Below, one piece after another: positions 52,650-62,551 of a stretch of 64,000 nt of DNA. The position numbers and the translations under genes were made by a program. The notes under the pieces are model-generated. The model made no database searches, was not told the DNA's origin, and saw only the letters and a list, made by a program, of their open reading frames with translations. The first letter of the stretch is position 1; the number at the start of each line of letters is the position of its first letter. Source of the stretch: Candidatus Melainabacteria bacterium (GTDB lineage Bacteria > Cyanobacteriota > Vampirovibrionia > Obscuribacterales > Obscuribacteraceae); the NCBI GenBank assembly GCA_003151275.1, contig PLXC01000185.1, positions 110,429 to 174,428 of the forward strand, written 5' to 3'.

Positions 52650-54686
52650 TTAGAGACCGACCAGCTTAAATACTGGCGGTAACAGCCGGGCTAGGGCTCC
52701 GCCGATAACGAAGGCGCACACCCAGGAGCCGAACCAGATTGTGAAAGCTGCTTTCGGTCCCCGCTCTTTGCACATGACACCGACCGTTGCGATGCAAGGA
52801 ACAAACAATGTGATTACAATCATCGCTGTAACTGCTTGCACCGCAGTTAGTGGCACCTCGGTCAATCCGAATGAAGCGAAATCTCGTCTGACAATACCCA
52901 GGATAAAAGTGGTGGCAATGCGAGGGTCGTCGGGTAGATTGAGCAGAGTCACGGTGATAGGCTGCAAGACCTTGATGAAGGCGTCAAGGAGCCCTGTCAT
53001 TTGGGCAATGGTGACGAGGAATCCTGCTATGAAGAATGCTGGAGTTGCGTCCTGTAGAAAGTTCCAAGATTTGGTCCAGGTCTTTTTCAAGACATTGTCG
53101 GCTCGGGGCATGCGCATAGGCGGCAGGTCTAGAATCAGTCCGCCGGATTTTCCAGGCAGAACCATATTGAGAAGCAATCCAGTTAATGCCAGGATGCCAC
53201 CTACGACAATGCCGTATACAGCCCAAGCATAACCGCCACCTACGCGAGCCAGTGTCCCGGAAACAACTCCTAGTTGTGCCGAACACGGGATTGCAATACC
53301 AAGCAAAGCCGTAGCAATCATTTTTTCGCGCTTCGTCGAAAGTAAACGCGTGGTGATTGTTGCCATAGTGACGCATCCTAAGCCGAGGATGAGAGGAATG
53401 ATTGCGCGTCCATTCAACCCGATCATGTTCATCATTCGATCGACGAGCACCGCTAGTCTGGGCAGATATCCCGAGTCTTCGAGGATGGACAGACCAAGAT
53501 AAAATCCGAGCACCAACGGAAACAACAATCCAAGCAAGTACGTTACCGTCAACGTAACCAGTCCATATTCTCCAACCAAAATATTTCCGATCACACTTAG
53601 TACGGATTTACTTGGCCAAAAATTGAACTTTAAGTCCTGAACTTGCGTCTTCTTTATTGTGGAGTCTAATTGAGCTGCTTCATTTGGATTAGCCAACGTT
53701 CCGTTGGGAAAATCGAATGTTGTTCCGTTCGCCGTGATGGTTGATGGAAAAACACTCGCTGCAAGACGACGTACCACCGGCTCATAGTAGACCTTCATGA
53801 TTTTCTTTTCTGTTATGTCAACGAGATTGCCGGCAATGAGGACGCCGAGCAGTTGATAAAAAATCAGATAGCAAACTGCAAAGGAGATAATTGATCCGTA
53901 AATTGGGTGGAGAAGAAATCGACCCAACTTAATCGAGAAGTTAACAGACTTTTGCTCTTGCACAACACACTGTTGAACATACTCGTTCGCGAGTAACCGT
54001 CGCGTACCGTAAATGGCTGCGCGATCAGTCAGTGGTTGAACACCGCATTTGGTGGCGGAGACTTCGTCGCCCTCTGCGATCAGTAATGCGTATGGTTGAT
54101 CAATGCCTTTATCCAACAGTGGTTGAATTGCAAGTAAAACATCTTCGCTGATTTTGCCAACGCAGGCGTTGTCGATGTTTTGACGAATTTCGTCAATGCC
54201 TTCTTTGCGAACAGCGACGCACTTGAGCACGGGCACGCCGAGAAGGCTGGAAAGAAGGGAGGTGTCAATCTCCATCCCTCGGCGTAATGCCTCGTCCCAT
54301 TGATTTATGACGAGCAAAAGAGGTTTGCCCATTTCAATCAACTGGAGGGAAAGAAAAAGATCCCGATCAAGGCTCAATGCTGAGACAACATTCACGATGA
54401 TATCGGCTTCGAGGATCATCAGACGCGCTGCTCGCTCTTCGTCGTTGAAGCTAGAAACACCGTATACGCCGGGCGTGTCGGCGATGTCAGAGTCGCCTAA
54501 CTTGCCGCGCGAAACATCAATTGTTGTGCCTGGATAGTTGGAAACATCGGCGCTCATGCCAGTGAGAGCGTTGAAAATTACAGATTTGCCAACATTAGGA
54601 TTTCCAGCCAGCGCAATTTTCTTTGTGCTGGACGCCGGGAAGCTGTATCGGCTTTGTTGAGTCATTTCCTTGGAAGAAACGCTCAT
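52650..54686 (-). CDS. feoB: Ferrous iron transporter B
   Basis: Imports Fe(II) across the inner membrane. The N-terminal G domain has GNPNVGKS (residues 28-35), the switch Thr in NYPGTT, ADTPGVYG and NQWD; then a helical spacer and about eight membrane segments with two Gate motifs (LGLSILEDSGYLPRLAVLVD and VPCIATVGVMCKERG). Length 678 is slightly short of E. coli FeoB. No feoA or feoC is adjacent, so FeoA must be elsewhere or absent. It starts from a gene-free 250-base gap. Confidence 0.97.
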   Translation of the reverse strand: MSVSSKEMTQQSRYSFPASSTKKIALAGNPNVGKSVIFNALTGMSADVSNYPGTTIDVSRGKLGDSDIADTPGVYGVSSFNDEERAARLMILEADIIVNVVSALSLDRDLFLSLQLIEMGKPLLLVINQWDEALRRGMEIDTSLLSSLLGVPVLKCVAVRKEGIDEIRQNIDNACVGKISEDVLLAIQPLLDKGIDQPYALLIAEGDEVSATKCGVQPLTDRAAIYGTRRLLANEYVQQCVVQEQKSVNFSIKLGRFLLHPIYGSIISFAVCYLIFYQLLGVLIAGNLVDITEKKIMKVYYEPVVRRLAASVFPSTITANGTTFDFPNGTLANPNEAAQLDSTIKKTQVQDLKFNFWPSKSVLSVIGNILVGEYGLVTLTVTYLLGLLFPLVLGFYLGLSILEDSGYLPRLAVLVDRMMNMIGLNGRAIIPLILGLGCVTMATITTRLLSTKREKMIATALLGIAIPCSAQLGVVSGTLARVGGGYAWAVYGIVVGGILALTGLLLNMVLPGKSGGLILDLPPMRMPRADNVLKKTWTKSWNFLQDATPAFFIAGFLVTIAQMTGLLDAFIKVLQPITVTLLNLPDDPRIATTFILGIVRRDFASFGLTEVPLTAVQAVTAMIVITLFVPCIATVGVMCKERGPKAAFTIWFGSWVCAFVIGGALARLLPPVFKLVGL

Positions 54687-54939
54687 GCTTGTACCTCTGG
54701 GTTATTGAGAAGTTAGCCTATTGAGAAAGTTTATCAATAAAACAACTCTAAGTTCAACAAAACTAACTAATTGCGAAGCCTTTTTGGGTTAGACGATGCG
54801 CATCTTCGCGATACGTTAGCAAAGTCTTGTGAGATCGGCGTGTTGTTTGCTGGCAAAGAGTCGAGAGGGGCTGAAGTTCGGATTCTAAGAGTTGTAGCTC
54901 TGTGAGTAGGCAACCCTTTCTTGTCCTAGATGGCGTCCG

Positions 54940-55566
54940 CTAGTGCTTGGCGAGAATTGAGGCTATCTTCTCTTTCAGGCTGACGAATGGAGCACTGTCT
55001 GGTCCGGACATGCGAAGCGTGCCGCCATCGTGTAACCAACAGATTTTTCCGTTCTTATCGATGAGGAATGTGGCGGAAGTGTATGTTCGCTTCACTTTTC
55101 CTAACCAAAAGGAATTGATCGTTTTCCACTCTAAGTCTTGGGCGACCGGAAAAGTGAATCCTAATTTGTTGGCTGCGTCGTGGACGACCTTATTGTCTTG
55201 GGTTGATTCTGATTTTGGATGGTGAATACCAATTACGCTCAAGCCCTGGTTTCCATACTTCTCATAAAGATAGTTCAAGGCGTCAGCTGAGTTTTCGCAG
55301 CGAGGGCAGCCTGAGAGCCAGAAGCGGATCAAGACAGCTTTGCCTCGCTGTCCATGCATCGTGATTGGCGCTGAGTTTATCCACTGGAGTCCCTGAAATT
55401 CAGGTGCTTCAGTGCCAATAAGGTCTTCACCTTCATTTGGATGCCATTCTGCTGCGGTCATTAATAGAGAGCCTAGCAGCAAAAGAACCACAGAAGCGAG
55501 AGAAGTTGCCCATTTCGAGCGACTGGGCAAACTTTTTCTTTTAGTTGCGGAAAACTTTGGGCTCAT
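54940..55566 (-). CDS. TlpA/AhpC-like thioredoxin-fold protein, membrane-anchored
   Basis: A protein of about 208 residues with an N-terminal membrane segment (LASVVLLLLGSLLMTAA). The thioredoxin fold has IRFWLSGCPRCENSADAL with the CxxC (CPRC) motif, IGIHHPKSE, and the RTYTSATFLIDKNGKI strand with conserved Thr in place of the usual cis-Pro neighbourhood. It is probably a periplasmic thiol-disulfide enzyme resembling NHL-repeat-associated redoxins. ATG at 55566 is chosen; a GTG lies eight codons upstream. The M16 peptidase is divergent. Confidence 0.85.
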   Translation of the reverse strand: MSPKFSATKRKSLPSRSKWATSLASVVLLLLGSLLMTAAEWHPNEGEDLIGTEAPEFQGLQWINSAPITMHGQRGKAVLIRFWLSGCPRCENSADALNYLYEKYGNQGLSVIGIHHPKSESTQDNKVVHDAANKLGFTFPVAQDLEWKTINSFWLGKVKRTYTSATFLIDKNGKICWLHDGGTLRMSGPDSAPFVSLKEKIASILAKH

Positions 55567-55671
55567 GATTTTAGCGTGCCCAAAAATCACGTCTAAACCG
55601 CAGTGGCTTACATTTGAAAGGCAGATTGAGCCCTACTGCGTGTTTAGCACTTTTTACACGAAAGTAAGGAA

Positions 55672-58600
55672 ATGCTCCAAAAAATCGGTGGCGTCCAACT
55701 TAAGCAAGGGACCATGGTAAAGTCAAAGTCGCCCTTAGTTAACGTGACGTTGCTAGCTTTCCCGGAGACCACTCTGTTGGCGAAGAAACCGCGCAAACAT
55801 TTAGTAGTCCTTCTCGCTTTAGTCTTGTTCACGGCGATGTGCAGACAGTCTATCGCTCAGGCGCCTGCGCACTCAGTAGTTCAGCAGCAAATTTTGTCAA
55901 ATGGTTTGCGCGTTCTGCTCGTCGAAGACCATTCTTTTCCTGTTGTGTCATGTTTCGTCTGGTATAAAGTTGGTTCTCGAAACGAATCACCAGGAATGAC
56001 TGGGATTAGCCATTTGATAGAGCATATGCTTTTCCAAAGTGTCGGCAATTATCGCAAAGGCGAACTCGGCGCCACTATCGTTAGAAACGGTGGTCAGTTT
56101 AATGGTTTTACTAGCGATGATTTCACAGCTTTTTTCGAAACGGTGCACCCTTCTAAATTAGATCTGATGTTACACATAGAATCAGAGCGAATGCGCAAAG
56201 CTAATTTTGCTTCGCAGGAATTAAAAGATGAGCTTGTTCGGATCAATCAAGATATAGAAGAACAGGCTAGAGATCCGCAAGCAACACTTGCCCGCGAAGT
56301 GCGTTCGACTGCATTTGCTCAACATCCTTATAGAAATCCGGCGATAGGCTATAAGACTGATTTGGACAGCCTTACGGTGCAGGATGTGCGCAGTTTCTAT
56401 GATCGGTACTACTATCCTGATAATGCCACTTTAGTGGTTGTAGGTGACATTAACACACCTGCGGTTTCTGCCGCGATCGCCAAATATTTCGCTAATTTAC
56501 CTAAGTCACCAAATCCGATACCAGTTGTTCGTGCTGTGGAACCGCCGCAGAAGGCGGAGCGCCGCGTTATTATGCATCAGCCCGGTAAGCGCGACGTAGT
56601 AGAGGTCGCCTATCACGCCCCAGCCTTTGCCGATGCCGATGCACCAGCTGTGGTGGTCATGGAAAAGATGCTGAATGCTCAATACTCAGGTCGTCTAAAA
56701 AAGTTGGTCGAGAGCAAAGCGGCGGTCTCTGCCAAATCTGTCTACGAATTGAAAAAGGATCCTGGTTTGTTCACGCTCAGTTTTAGCATAGCACCGGGTT
56801 CACTGCAGAAGCTTTTAGAAGTTTGGGACGGAACAATCAATCAGATCAAGACTCAAGGAGCTGCGGAACCAGAACTAAGAAGAGCAAAAAATTTGGCAGA
56901 GTACGCTTATGATTCAGAGAATGATGGACCTTATCATGCCGCTTTCAATCTGGGTTTTTGTGACTCATTGCACTCATGGCAGTTAGCAGAGACGTGGCCT
57001 GATAAATTGAAAGCCGTCACAAATGCGGATATTCAAAGAGTCGCGAAACGCTATTTCACTCACGAAAACAGAGTCGTTGGACTATTGGCTACTCCAATTC
57101 CTCCACCAAAACCCACTGCTCCCTCCACAAATCCACCTGCTAAGCCGCCTGCCAAACCTGCGCCGTCAGCAGATTCTGAGCCCGATCAGCAGCAACGCAA
57201 GCCTCATACTAAGCCATTTGATCATGTCCGTCTTACTGGTTATAAGCAAGATGATGCGAGTCTGCCACGGTCCGTTGCTCAGGGAAGTGCGAATCAGGTA
57301 AGTGCGCCAAGGTCCGTTGCTCAGGGAACTGCGAACTACTCAACTACGCCAAGGGCGCTGGCTCAAAGAGCCACCAACGCGACAAGCACGCCTCTCAATG
57401 GAGCGTTGCAAGGACCCGCGCCTCCCCATGCTCCAACATCTTCTGCCACCGGTCATAGTGTCTCCCAAACGAGCGGCTCGTCTCCTGCCGCCGAGCCCCC
57501 TAAGCCTGGCGGAGAACCACCAAAGCCTGTGGCCAAACCGCTTGTGCTAGAAGCCACACCAAGCCATGTTCAAGAACGAGTTTTGAAAAATGGCTTGACT
57601 GTCCTTGTTCTGGAAAGCCATCTCACTCCAATAGTTCAAATAGTTGGGGTGGTGCGGGCCGGTACAGCGTTTGAGCCCCCCAACAAGAAGGGAATTTCGG
57701 ACGTGATTGCCGCCTGCATGAACAACGGTTCCACGAAATATACGCATGCCCTCTTGCAACAGGCTCAAGAAGATTTGGGCATGCCACCAGCCGCGATGCT
57801 ACATTTCGAGTCAGGATTGCAGACGATCAATTTCAAGACCAGATGTCTGCCAAGAGACCTTTCCTCAGTTTTGAATTTCATTGGCACTTCGCTGCGTGAT
57901 CCTCTGGTTCAAGCGCCTGAATTAGATCGAGCTAAACAAGATGTTTTAGCCCAGTTTAAACAAATCGAAGAATTCTCAATCGTGAAGACCGAACGCGCTT
58001 TGCTTAGAAGTTTGATTGCACCAAACTCGCCCTATTATCCACATGATCTGAATCAAAAGGCGACGTCGATAGCAACATTTAAGCCCGCTGAACTTGATGA
58101 CTATCACGGTCAAAATGTTTTGCCCGAATCTACCACTATCGTAATAGTCGGTGATGTCAATGCTGAAGTTGCCTTTAGATTGGCAGAACAGGCGTTTGGC
58201 AGCTGGGAGCAGAACACGTCTACAGCGAAAAATTTTCCGCCAGTGGAATCCAATCCCAGAAGAGTTGTGAAAACGTCTATCCCTATAAAGGATAAGGCGA
58301 AGACTTTTGTTTCAATTGGTCGACTCGTCAGCGCACCAGGTGAGACTTCGAATTATGCCTACTTGATGTTGGCGGACTGCATCCTCACCAACCATCCTAT
58401 TTTCTCCAGGCTGGCTCAGCGCTTTGGTGCTGAGCCAACTCTGGCTGATAACCTGTCGCCTGACGCTATTGATTCCAGATTTGTACCGTTAGGAAATACG
58501 GTTGCATGGGCTCTGAATATACCGGTGGAACCAAATATAGTGTCAACTATGGCCACAACCGTGCAATCTGAGTTGAAAAAATTTGCCCGCACAGGCGTTA

Positions 58601-58968
58601 CACCTGAGGAATTCGCCGAAGTGAAAAGATTTCTTGTAAACGCAGTTCCAGTGCGTCAATTCAGCTCGACAACAGATGCGGCAAAGACGATTTTGGAATG
58701 TTTTGTGCAGAGCAACGGTCATAATGGCTTCAATGAAGAGGTCTCAAATATGCGTGCTGCCAAGCTCGAAAATTTGAATAAGTTCGTGCGCAACGATCTT
58801 AAACCTGATCAATCTTCGCTTGTAATAGCCGGAACGACATCGACTATGAAACTAGTGCACGGAGGCAAAGCACATGGACCGTCTGAGCCTCGAGACGTAA
58901 CCCCGGTAAGGGAAACTCGTAGTTCTGCTCCTGAATCCGCCAACCCTCAAAATAAGAAATTTGATTGA
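55672..58968 (+). CDS. M16-family zinc metallopeptidase, two fused units
   Basis: A 1098-residue, probably periplasmic peptidase. After a membrane segment (VVLLALVLFTAM) comes an M16 unit with the inverted zinc motif ISHLIEHMLFQS (HxxEH) and downstream NQDIEEQARDPQATLA. A 160-residue Pro/Ser/Ala-rich linker (about 470-630) leads to a second unit (VQERVLKNGLTVLVLESH) in which HxxEH is replaced by DVIAAC, so it is likely a non-catalytic partner. In other bacteria the two units are separate genes (PqqL/YmxG pairs). The start is uncertain; ATG at 55714 is an alternative. Confidence 0.93.
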   Translation: MLQKIGGVQLKQGTMVKSKSPLVNVTLLAFPETTLLAKKPRKHLVVLLALVLFTAMCRQSIAQAPAHSVVQQQILSNGLRVLLVEDHSFPVVSCFVWYKVGSRNESPGMTGISHLIEHMLFQSVGNYRKGELGATIVRNGGQFNGFTSDDFTAFFETVHPSKLDLMLHIESERMRKANFASQELKDELVRINQDIEEQARDPQATLAREVRSTAFAQHPYRNPAIGYKTDLDSLTVQDVRSFYDRYYYPDNATLVVVGDINTPAVSAAIAKYFANLPKSPNPIPVVRAVEPPQKAERRVIMHQPGKRDVVEVAYHAPAFADADAPAVVVMEKMLNAQYSGRLKKLVESKAAVSAKSVYELKKDPGLFTLSFSIAPGSLQKLLEVWDGTINQIKTQGAAEPELRRAKNLAEYAYDSENDGPYHAAFNLGFCDSLHSWQLAETWPDKLKAVTNADIQRVAKRYFTHENRVVGLLATPIPPPKPTAPSTNPPAKPPAKPAPSADSEPDQQQRKPHTKPFDHVRLTGYKQDDASLPRSVAQGSANQVSAPRSVAQGTANYSTTPRALAQRATNATSTPLNGALQGPAPPHAPTSSATGHSVSQTSGSSPAAEPPKPGGEPPKPVAKPLVLEATPSHVQERVLKNGLTVLVLESHLTPIVQIVGVVRAGTAFEPPNKKGISDVIAACMNNGSTKYTHALLQQAQEDLGMPPAAMLHFESGLQTINFKTRCLPRDLSSVLNFIGTSLRDPLVQAPELDRAKQDVLAQFKQIEEFSIVKTERALLRSLIAPNSPYYPHDLNQKATSIATFKPAELDDYHGQNVLPESTTIVIVGDVNAEVAFRLAEQAFGSWEQNTSTAKNFPPVESNPRRVVKTSIPIKDKAKTFVSIGRLVSAPGETSNYAYLMLADCILTNHPIFSRLAQRFGAEPTLADNLSPDAIDSRFVPLGNTVAWALNIPVEPNIVSTMATTVQSELKKFARTGVTPEEFAEVKRFLVNAVPVRQFSSTTDAAKTILECFVQSNGHNGFNEEVSNMRAAKLENLNKFVRNDLKPDQSSLVIAGTTSTMKLVHGGKAHGPSEPRDVTPVRETRSSAPESANPQNKKFD

Positions 58969-59461
58969 TTACTTGTGCATGACAAGCCTGGTTAGATGAG
59001 AATTTTCGCGAAGTCAAGAATCGAAAATTGTAAACATGAGCAATTGTTCACTCACGTTGGATATGCGGGCAGGATAACAACGTTATCTAGCGCCTGGCTT
59101 GCAAAGTGAATGTCCGAGCAAACGGGCACTTGCAAATGGAGTTAGCAACCGTAGGCGGTGCATTCCTCGAGCCAAGCAGCAGTACTGTTTAAACGGCGAT
59201 TGTAAATAGTCGACAGGTTGTCATTTAATTAATCTGATCGGCACAGAAACCCAGTCCTCATTGTTTTGCAATTACATTGACACTTTCAAAAAGACCGTCG
59301 CAGTCCGTCAGCACAGGCTTTTGAGCGTAGTACGCCAAGTTTGACTTTATAGTGACAAGTTGGCTAATATGCAGCGTTGACTGCCATATTTGGCGGAGCA
59401 GCAATAAGTGGACATTGAACACATATTCTTCGTGGCAAACCCCAACCAATGTAGGTAAACC
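58969..59461. other. 493-base intergenic stretch
   Basis: No gene is seen on either strand. A 15-base hairpin GATAACAACGTTATC (59073-59087) and an imperfect palindrome around GAGCAATTGTTC (59038-59049) are present; no T-run suggests a terminator. It may hold the promoter of the LysM-helicase operon. Confidence 0.4.
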
Positions 59462-60148
59462 GTGGCGTTAAAAGAGATGACTACAGTAATTAACTGTGAG
59501 CGAGAAGCGCTAGAATTTGATTCGGTTCCTGAGTTTTTAAGGGACGCTCAACTTCCGACGCGAGAGGCCGCAGTATCTATGTCCTCACAGATTTTTAACG
59601 AGCGCGAATTGAGTCGCGACGTTCTATTGGTAGATAACGACGCTCCTAAATCAGATGAACTAGAAGCCCTCTGGCCTGGTGTTCATCATGATTTTGAGCA
59701 TGCTCCACGCAAAACCGGCAGTTTCTATGCGACTGTCGGATTCATGGCCGGCTCCGCTCTTTCGCTCTTGTGTGTTTTTGGTTATTCAGCGGTATCATCA
59801 CATGTGGTGGCCAGCAAGCCCTTTGACAGTAAGCAAGCGATTGCTTCGAACCTTAGCGGCAGGGCATCAAATATGGTGCCTGGCATGGCTCAGTCATTAA
59901 CCGGACAAGATGGATCCGAGACCCTAGTGCCTGCTTCAAACAGCTATCAAGTCCAACCCGGTGACACCCTTGCCAGCATCGCGCAGCGAAACTATAAGCG
60001 TGTCAGTCCTAGACTGCTCGATCAAATCTGTCGCGCCAACAACATGCGTAACGCAAACGTCCTGAGCCTGGGACAAAAACTGATGCTGCCTGAGTATCAT
60101 GCTCAAGCAAATCAGGTAGCCGCCACAAGCGCTGCACAAGTGCAGTGA
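59462..60148 (+). CDS. LysM-domain protein with single membrane segment
   Basis: A 228-residue protein. A hydrophilic N-terminal 85 residues is followed by one membrane segment (YATVGFMAGSALSLLCVFGY) and a C-terminal LysM domain (residues 160-212: YQVQPGDTLASIAQRNYK to LGQKLMLP) that would bind peptidoglycan outside. The orientation is N-in. GTG at 59462 is used without a strong ribosome-binding site. It is followed after six bases by the DinG helicase, so both may be co-transcribed although the link is unclear. Confidence 0.88.
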   Translation: MALKEMTTVINCEREALEFDSVPEFLRDAQLPTREAAVSMSSQIFNERELSRDVLLVDNDAPKSDELEALWPGVHHDFEHAPRKTGSFYATVGFMAGSALSLLCVFGYSAVSSHVVASKPFDSKQAIASNLSGRASNMVPGMAQSLTGQDGSETLVPASNSYQVQPGDTLASIAQRNYKRVSPRLLDQICRANNMRNANVLSLGQKLMLPEYHAQANQVAATSAAQVQ

Positions 60149-60153
60149 CCTGA

Positions 60154-62151
60154 GTGGACGGAGACCGTGGGCAACTTACAGTCGAAGATATTTTTGCTCG
60201 CCTGGCGGAACGTCTCCCTGGCTATGAAGCTCGTCCTCAACAACTCGAGCTCTCTCAGCTAATCGAGCGCGCTTTTGCCACACAAAACGTAGGTATATTC
60301 GAAGCCGGTACTGGCACAGGCAAAAGCCTGGCTGCACTGATTCCAGCATTGTTGTCCGGAAAGAAAGTGGTCGTTTCAACAAACACCATTTCTTTGCAGG
60401 AACAGTACATCAACAAAGACATTCCTGCCCTCAAGGAAATACTGCCGTTCGATTTCGAAGCGGCGCTGATGAAAGGTCGAGGCAACTATCTCGGGCTGCG
60501 CAGATGGCAGGACCATTTGCTCGAGCAAGAGATGGACGACCGCCTGGTTGATTGGGTTCATACAACTGAATATGGTGACATCTCTGAATTAGAGTTCGTT
60601 CCTCATTGGGAAAGTTGGAATGAAATCAACTCAGATTCAGATGATTGCTTGCGCAATAAATGCCCTCAATTCAACGACTGCTTCTATTTTGAGGCTCGCA
60701 AACGCGCCGAGAACGCCGATTTACTTGTCGTTAATCATGCGCTTTTGTTAGCTGACGCGGCGTCTTACGGAAATATTTTACCGGCATATGATTTGCTGAT
60801 CGTTGACGAGGCGCACCATCTTCCGGAAGTTGCGACTGACGCATTTGGATTGTCGATCAGCAATCGTGGATTGCGGGCACTGGCGAGCAAAGCCACCAAA
60901 AGAGTGCAGGCACCATTGAGTATCGTGCGCGAATTGGAGTATGAGGCAGAACAATTTTTTCATAAATTGTCGATGGATTGCACCGCTCAAAAGACGCGAA
61001 TTCGGTACGCAGTTGACGGAGCGAGCGACCTGGCTCTGTCACTAGAAAACTTGAAAATCTGGCTTGAAGAGCAAGAATTCGAAACTCTTCTCGATGTAGG
61101 ACAGGCAAGAGAGCGCGCCAAACTGAAAGCAAAAGCTCTGATATCGACTACTAATGCATATATCAACTGCCTAAATCTGCTGGCAAATCCCAACCCGAAT
61201 TGGGTCGTCTGGGTCGAAAGAGGCGATATCAGCGCCACTCGCATTCAAGTTCTAGCTGCGCCACTTGATGTCGCACCATTCATTCAAGAGTTTATTTTTG
61301 AAAAGACTCACTTGCAGTCATCGGTGTGGATGTCCGCAACTCTTGCCACCGTAGGTGATGACCCCTTCGGTTTCTTCAAAAAGACGTGTGGCGTCGAAGG
61401 GCACGTGATCCAAAACAAAGTTGCCAGCCCGTTTGACTATGCCAGACAATCTCTTCTCTATCTACCTAGAAATCTGCCTGAGCCTAATCATCAAGATTTC
61501 GTTGTTCAGTCTGCCGATGAAATCGAGCGCATACTGGATATAAGTGATGGTCGCGCCTTCGTGCTCTTCACGAGCCGCTATGCATTAACCACAGTCTTCC
61601 ATATGCTTGAAGAACGCCTTGCATTTCCTTCTAAAAAACAAGGAGACATGCCCCGCAAGAAGCTAATTGAATGGTTTGTGGCGACACCAAATGCGGTTCT
61701 ATTTGGCACCTCCAGTTTCTGGGAAGGTGTTTCGATCGACGGAGATAAGCTCAGCTGCGTGATCATAGATCGTATTCCCTTCCAGGTTCCCGATGACCCT
61801 GTGCACGAGGCTCGCTGCGACGTGCTCAAGGCTAAACCAGACGCTAGTTGGTTCAACGACCTTTCCTTGCCACACGCCACGATGCGGTTGAAGCAAGGCG
61901 TTGGTCGCCTGATCAGAACGCATACAGACAAAGGTATAGTGGCGATTTTGGATTCGCGCCTAACGTCCAAGCGTTACGGCAGGCAAATTTTGGAATGTTT
62001 GCCGCCAATGACAATCATTCGCAGTTTAAGCGGCATGACCTCATTCGAAGAGAAGTTGCGTCAGCTCGATTCCGATCCGCTTTTCGATTCTTCGGAAGGA
62101 AAGTCCCTTCTCACAAGACAGAGCGATATCGAGCAATGGTCCACTAGGTAG
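60154..62151 (+). CDS. dinG: DinG-type ATP-dependent helicase, one Fe-S cysteine missing
   Basis: A 665-residue superfamily 2 helicase. Walker A AGTGTGKS (51-58), DEAHHL, SATLATVGDDPFGFF, GTSSFWEGVSIDGDKL and QGVGRLIRTHTDKG are all present. The Fe-S domain has Cys165, Cys170 and Cys176 with the same spacing as in DinG, but the fourth ligand, expected in GRGNYLC, is Gly114. DinG unwinds R-loops and D-loops. The GTG at 60154 lacks a strong ribosome-binding site. It overlaps the convergent stress-protein gene by 91 bases. Confidence 0.93.
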   Translation: MDGDRGQLTVEDIFARLAERLPGYEARPQQLELSQLIERAFATQNVGIFEAGTGTGKSLAALIPALLSGKKVVVSTNTISLQEQYINKDIPALKEILPFDFEAALMKGRGNYLGLRRWQDHLLEQEMDDRLVDWVHTTEYGDISELEFVPHWESWNEINSDSDDCLRNKCPQFNDCFYFEARKRAENADLLVVNHALLLADAASYGNILPAYDLLIVDEAHHLPEVATDAFGLSISNRGLRALASKATKRVQAPLSIVRELEYEAEQFFHKLSMDCTAQKTRIRYAVDGASDLALSLENLKIWLEEQEFETLLDVGQARERAKLKAKALISTTNAYINCLNLLANPNPNWVVWVERGDISATRIQVLAAPLDVAPFIQEFIFEKTHLQSSVWMSATLATVGDDPFGFFKKTCGVEGHVIQNKVASPFDYARQSLLYLPRNLPEPNHQDFVVQSADEIERILDISDGRAFVLFTSRYALTTVFHMLEERLAFPSKKQGDMPRKKLIEWFVATPNAVLFGTSSFWEGVSIDGDKLSCVIIDRIPFQVPDDPVHEARCDVLKAKPDASWFNDLSLPHATMRLKQGVGRLIRTHTDKGIVAILDSRLTSKRYGRQILECLPPMTIIRSLSGMTSFEEKLRQLDSDPLFDSSEGKSLLTRQSDIEQWSTR

Positions 62152-62522
62152 CGCACAATTGGATCTCTCTTCATCAAAAACATTGGTCTTTTGGCGATGT
62201 TAGTTGTGCCGACATAGAGCAGATCCGCTTTCAATTCTTCCGCACCCGTCATAATTCCTTTGGCCACTTCGCCAAGCTTGACGAGCCCTGAAGCATTGAG
62301 TCCTTGCTCTTTTAGACGAGCTACAACTTCGTCGATTTGCTTTTGGGCGGTGTCGACGGGTCTTTCAGTTGAGATCAACTGTGCGACTACACCAACTTTT
62401 TCAGGGTCTGGAATGATGCGAAGCAACACCAACTCGGCATTCATTGCCTTCGCATGCTTAGCTGCGAGTTCAACGGTATTAAAGCTCCTTTTGGGGCTGC
62501 TAAAAGCGACTACGATCTTCAA
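62061..62522 (-). CDS. Universal stress protein, UspA-like
   Basis: A 153-residue UspA domain: KIVVAFSSPKRSFNTVELAA at the N-terminus and a terminal ADLLYVGTTNIAKRPMFLMK region. The second half would normally contain a GxxGxxxxxxxGS(ST) ATP-loop; here GTTNIAKRPMFLMKRDPIVRYL departs from it, so it may be the non-ATP-binding class. Role in stress survival. It overlaps dinG at the 3' ends by 91 bases. The phosphate carrier is 29 bases upstream and likely in the same transcript. Confidence 0.85.
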   Translation of the reverse strand: MKIVVAFSSPKRSFNTVELAAKHAKAMNAELVLLRIIPDPEKVGVVAQLISTERPVDTAQKQIDEVVARLKEQGLNASGLVKLGEVAKGIMTGAEELKADLLYVGTTNIAKRPMFLMKRDPIVRYLVDHCSISLCLVRRDFPSEESKSGSESS

Positions 62523-62551
62523 TGGCTATCCCCTTCGTTTTCTCTATTGTA

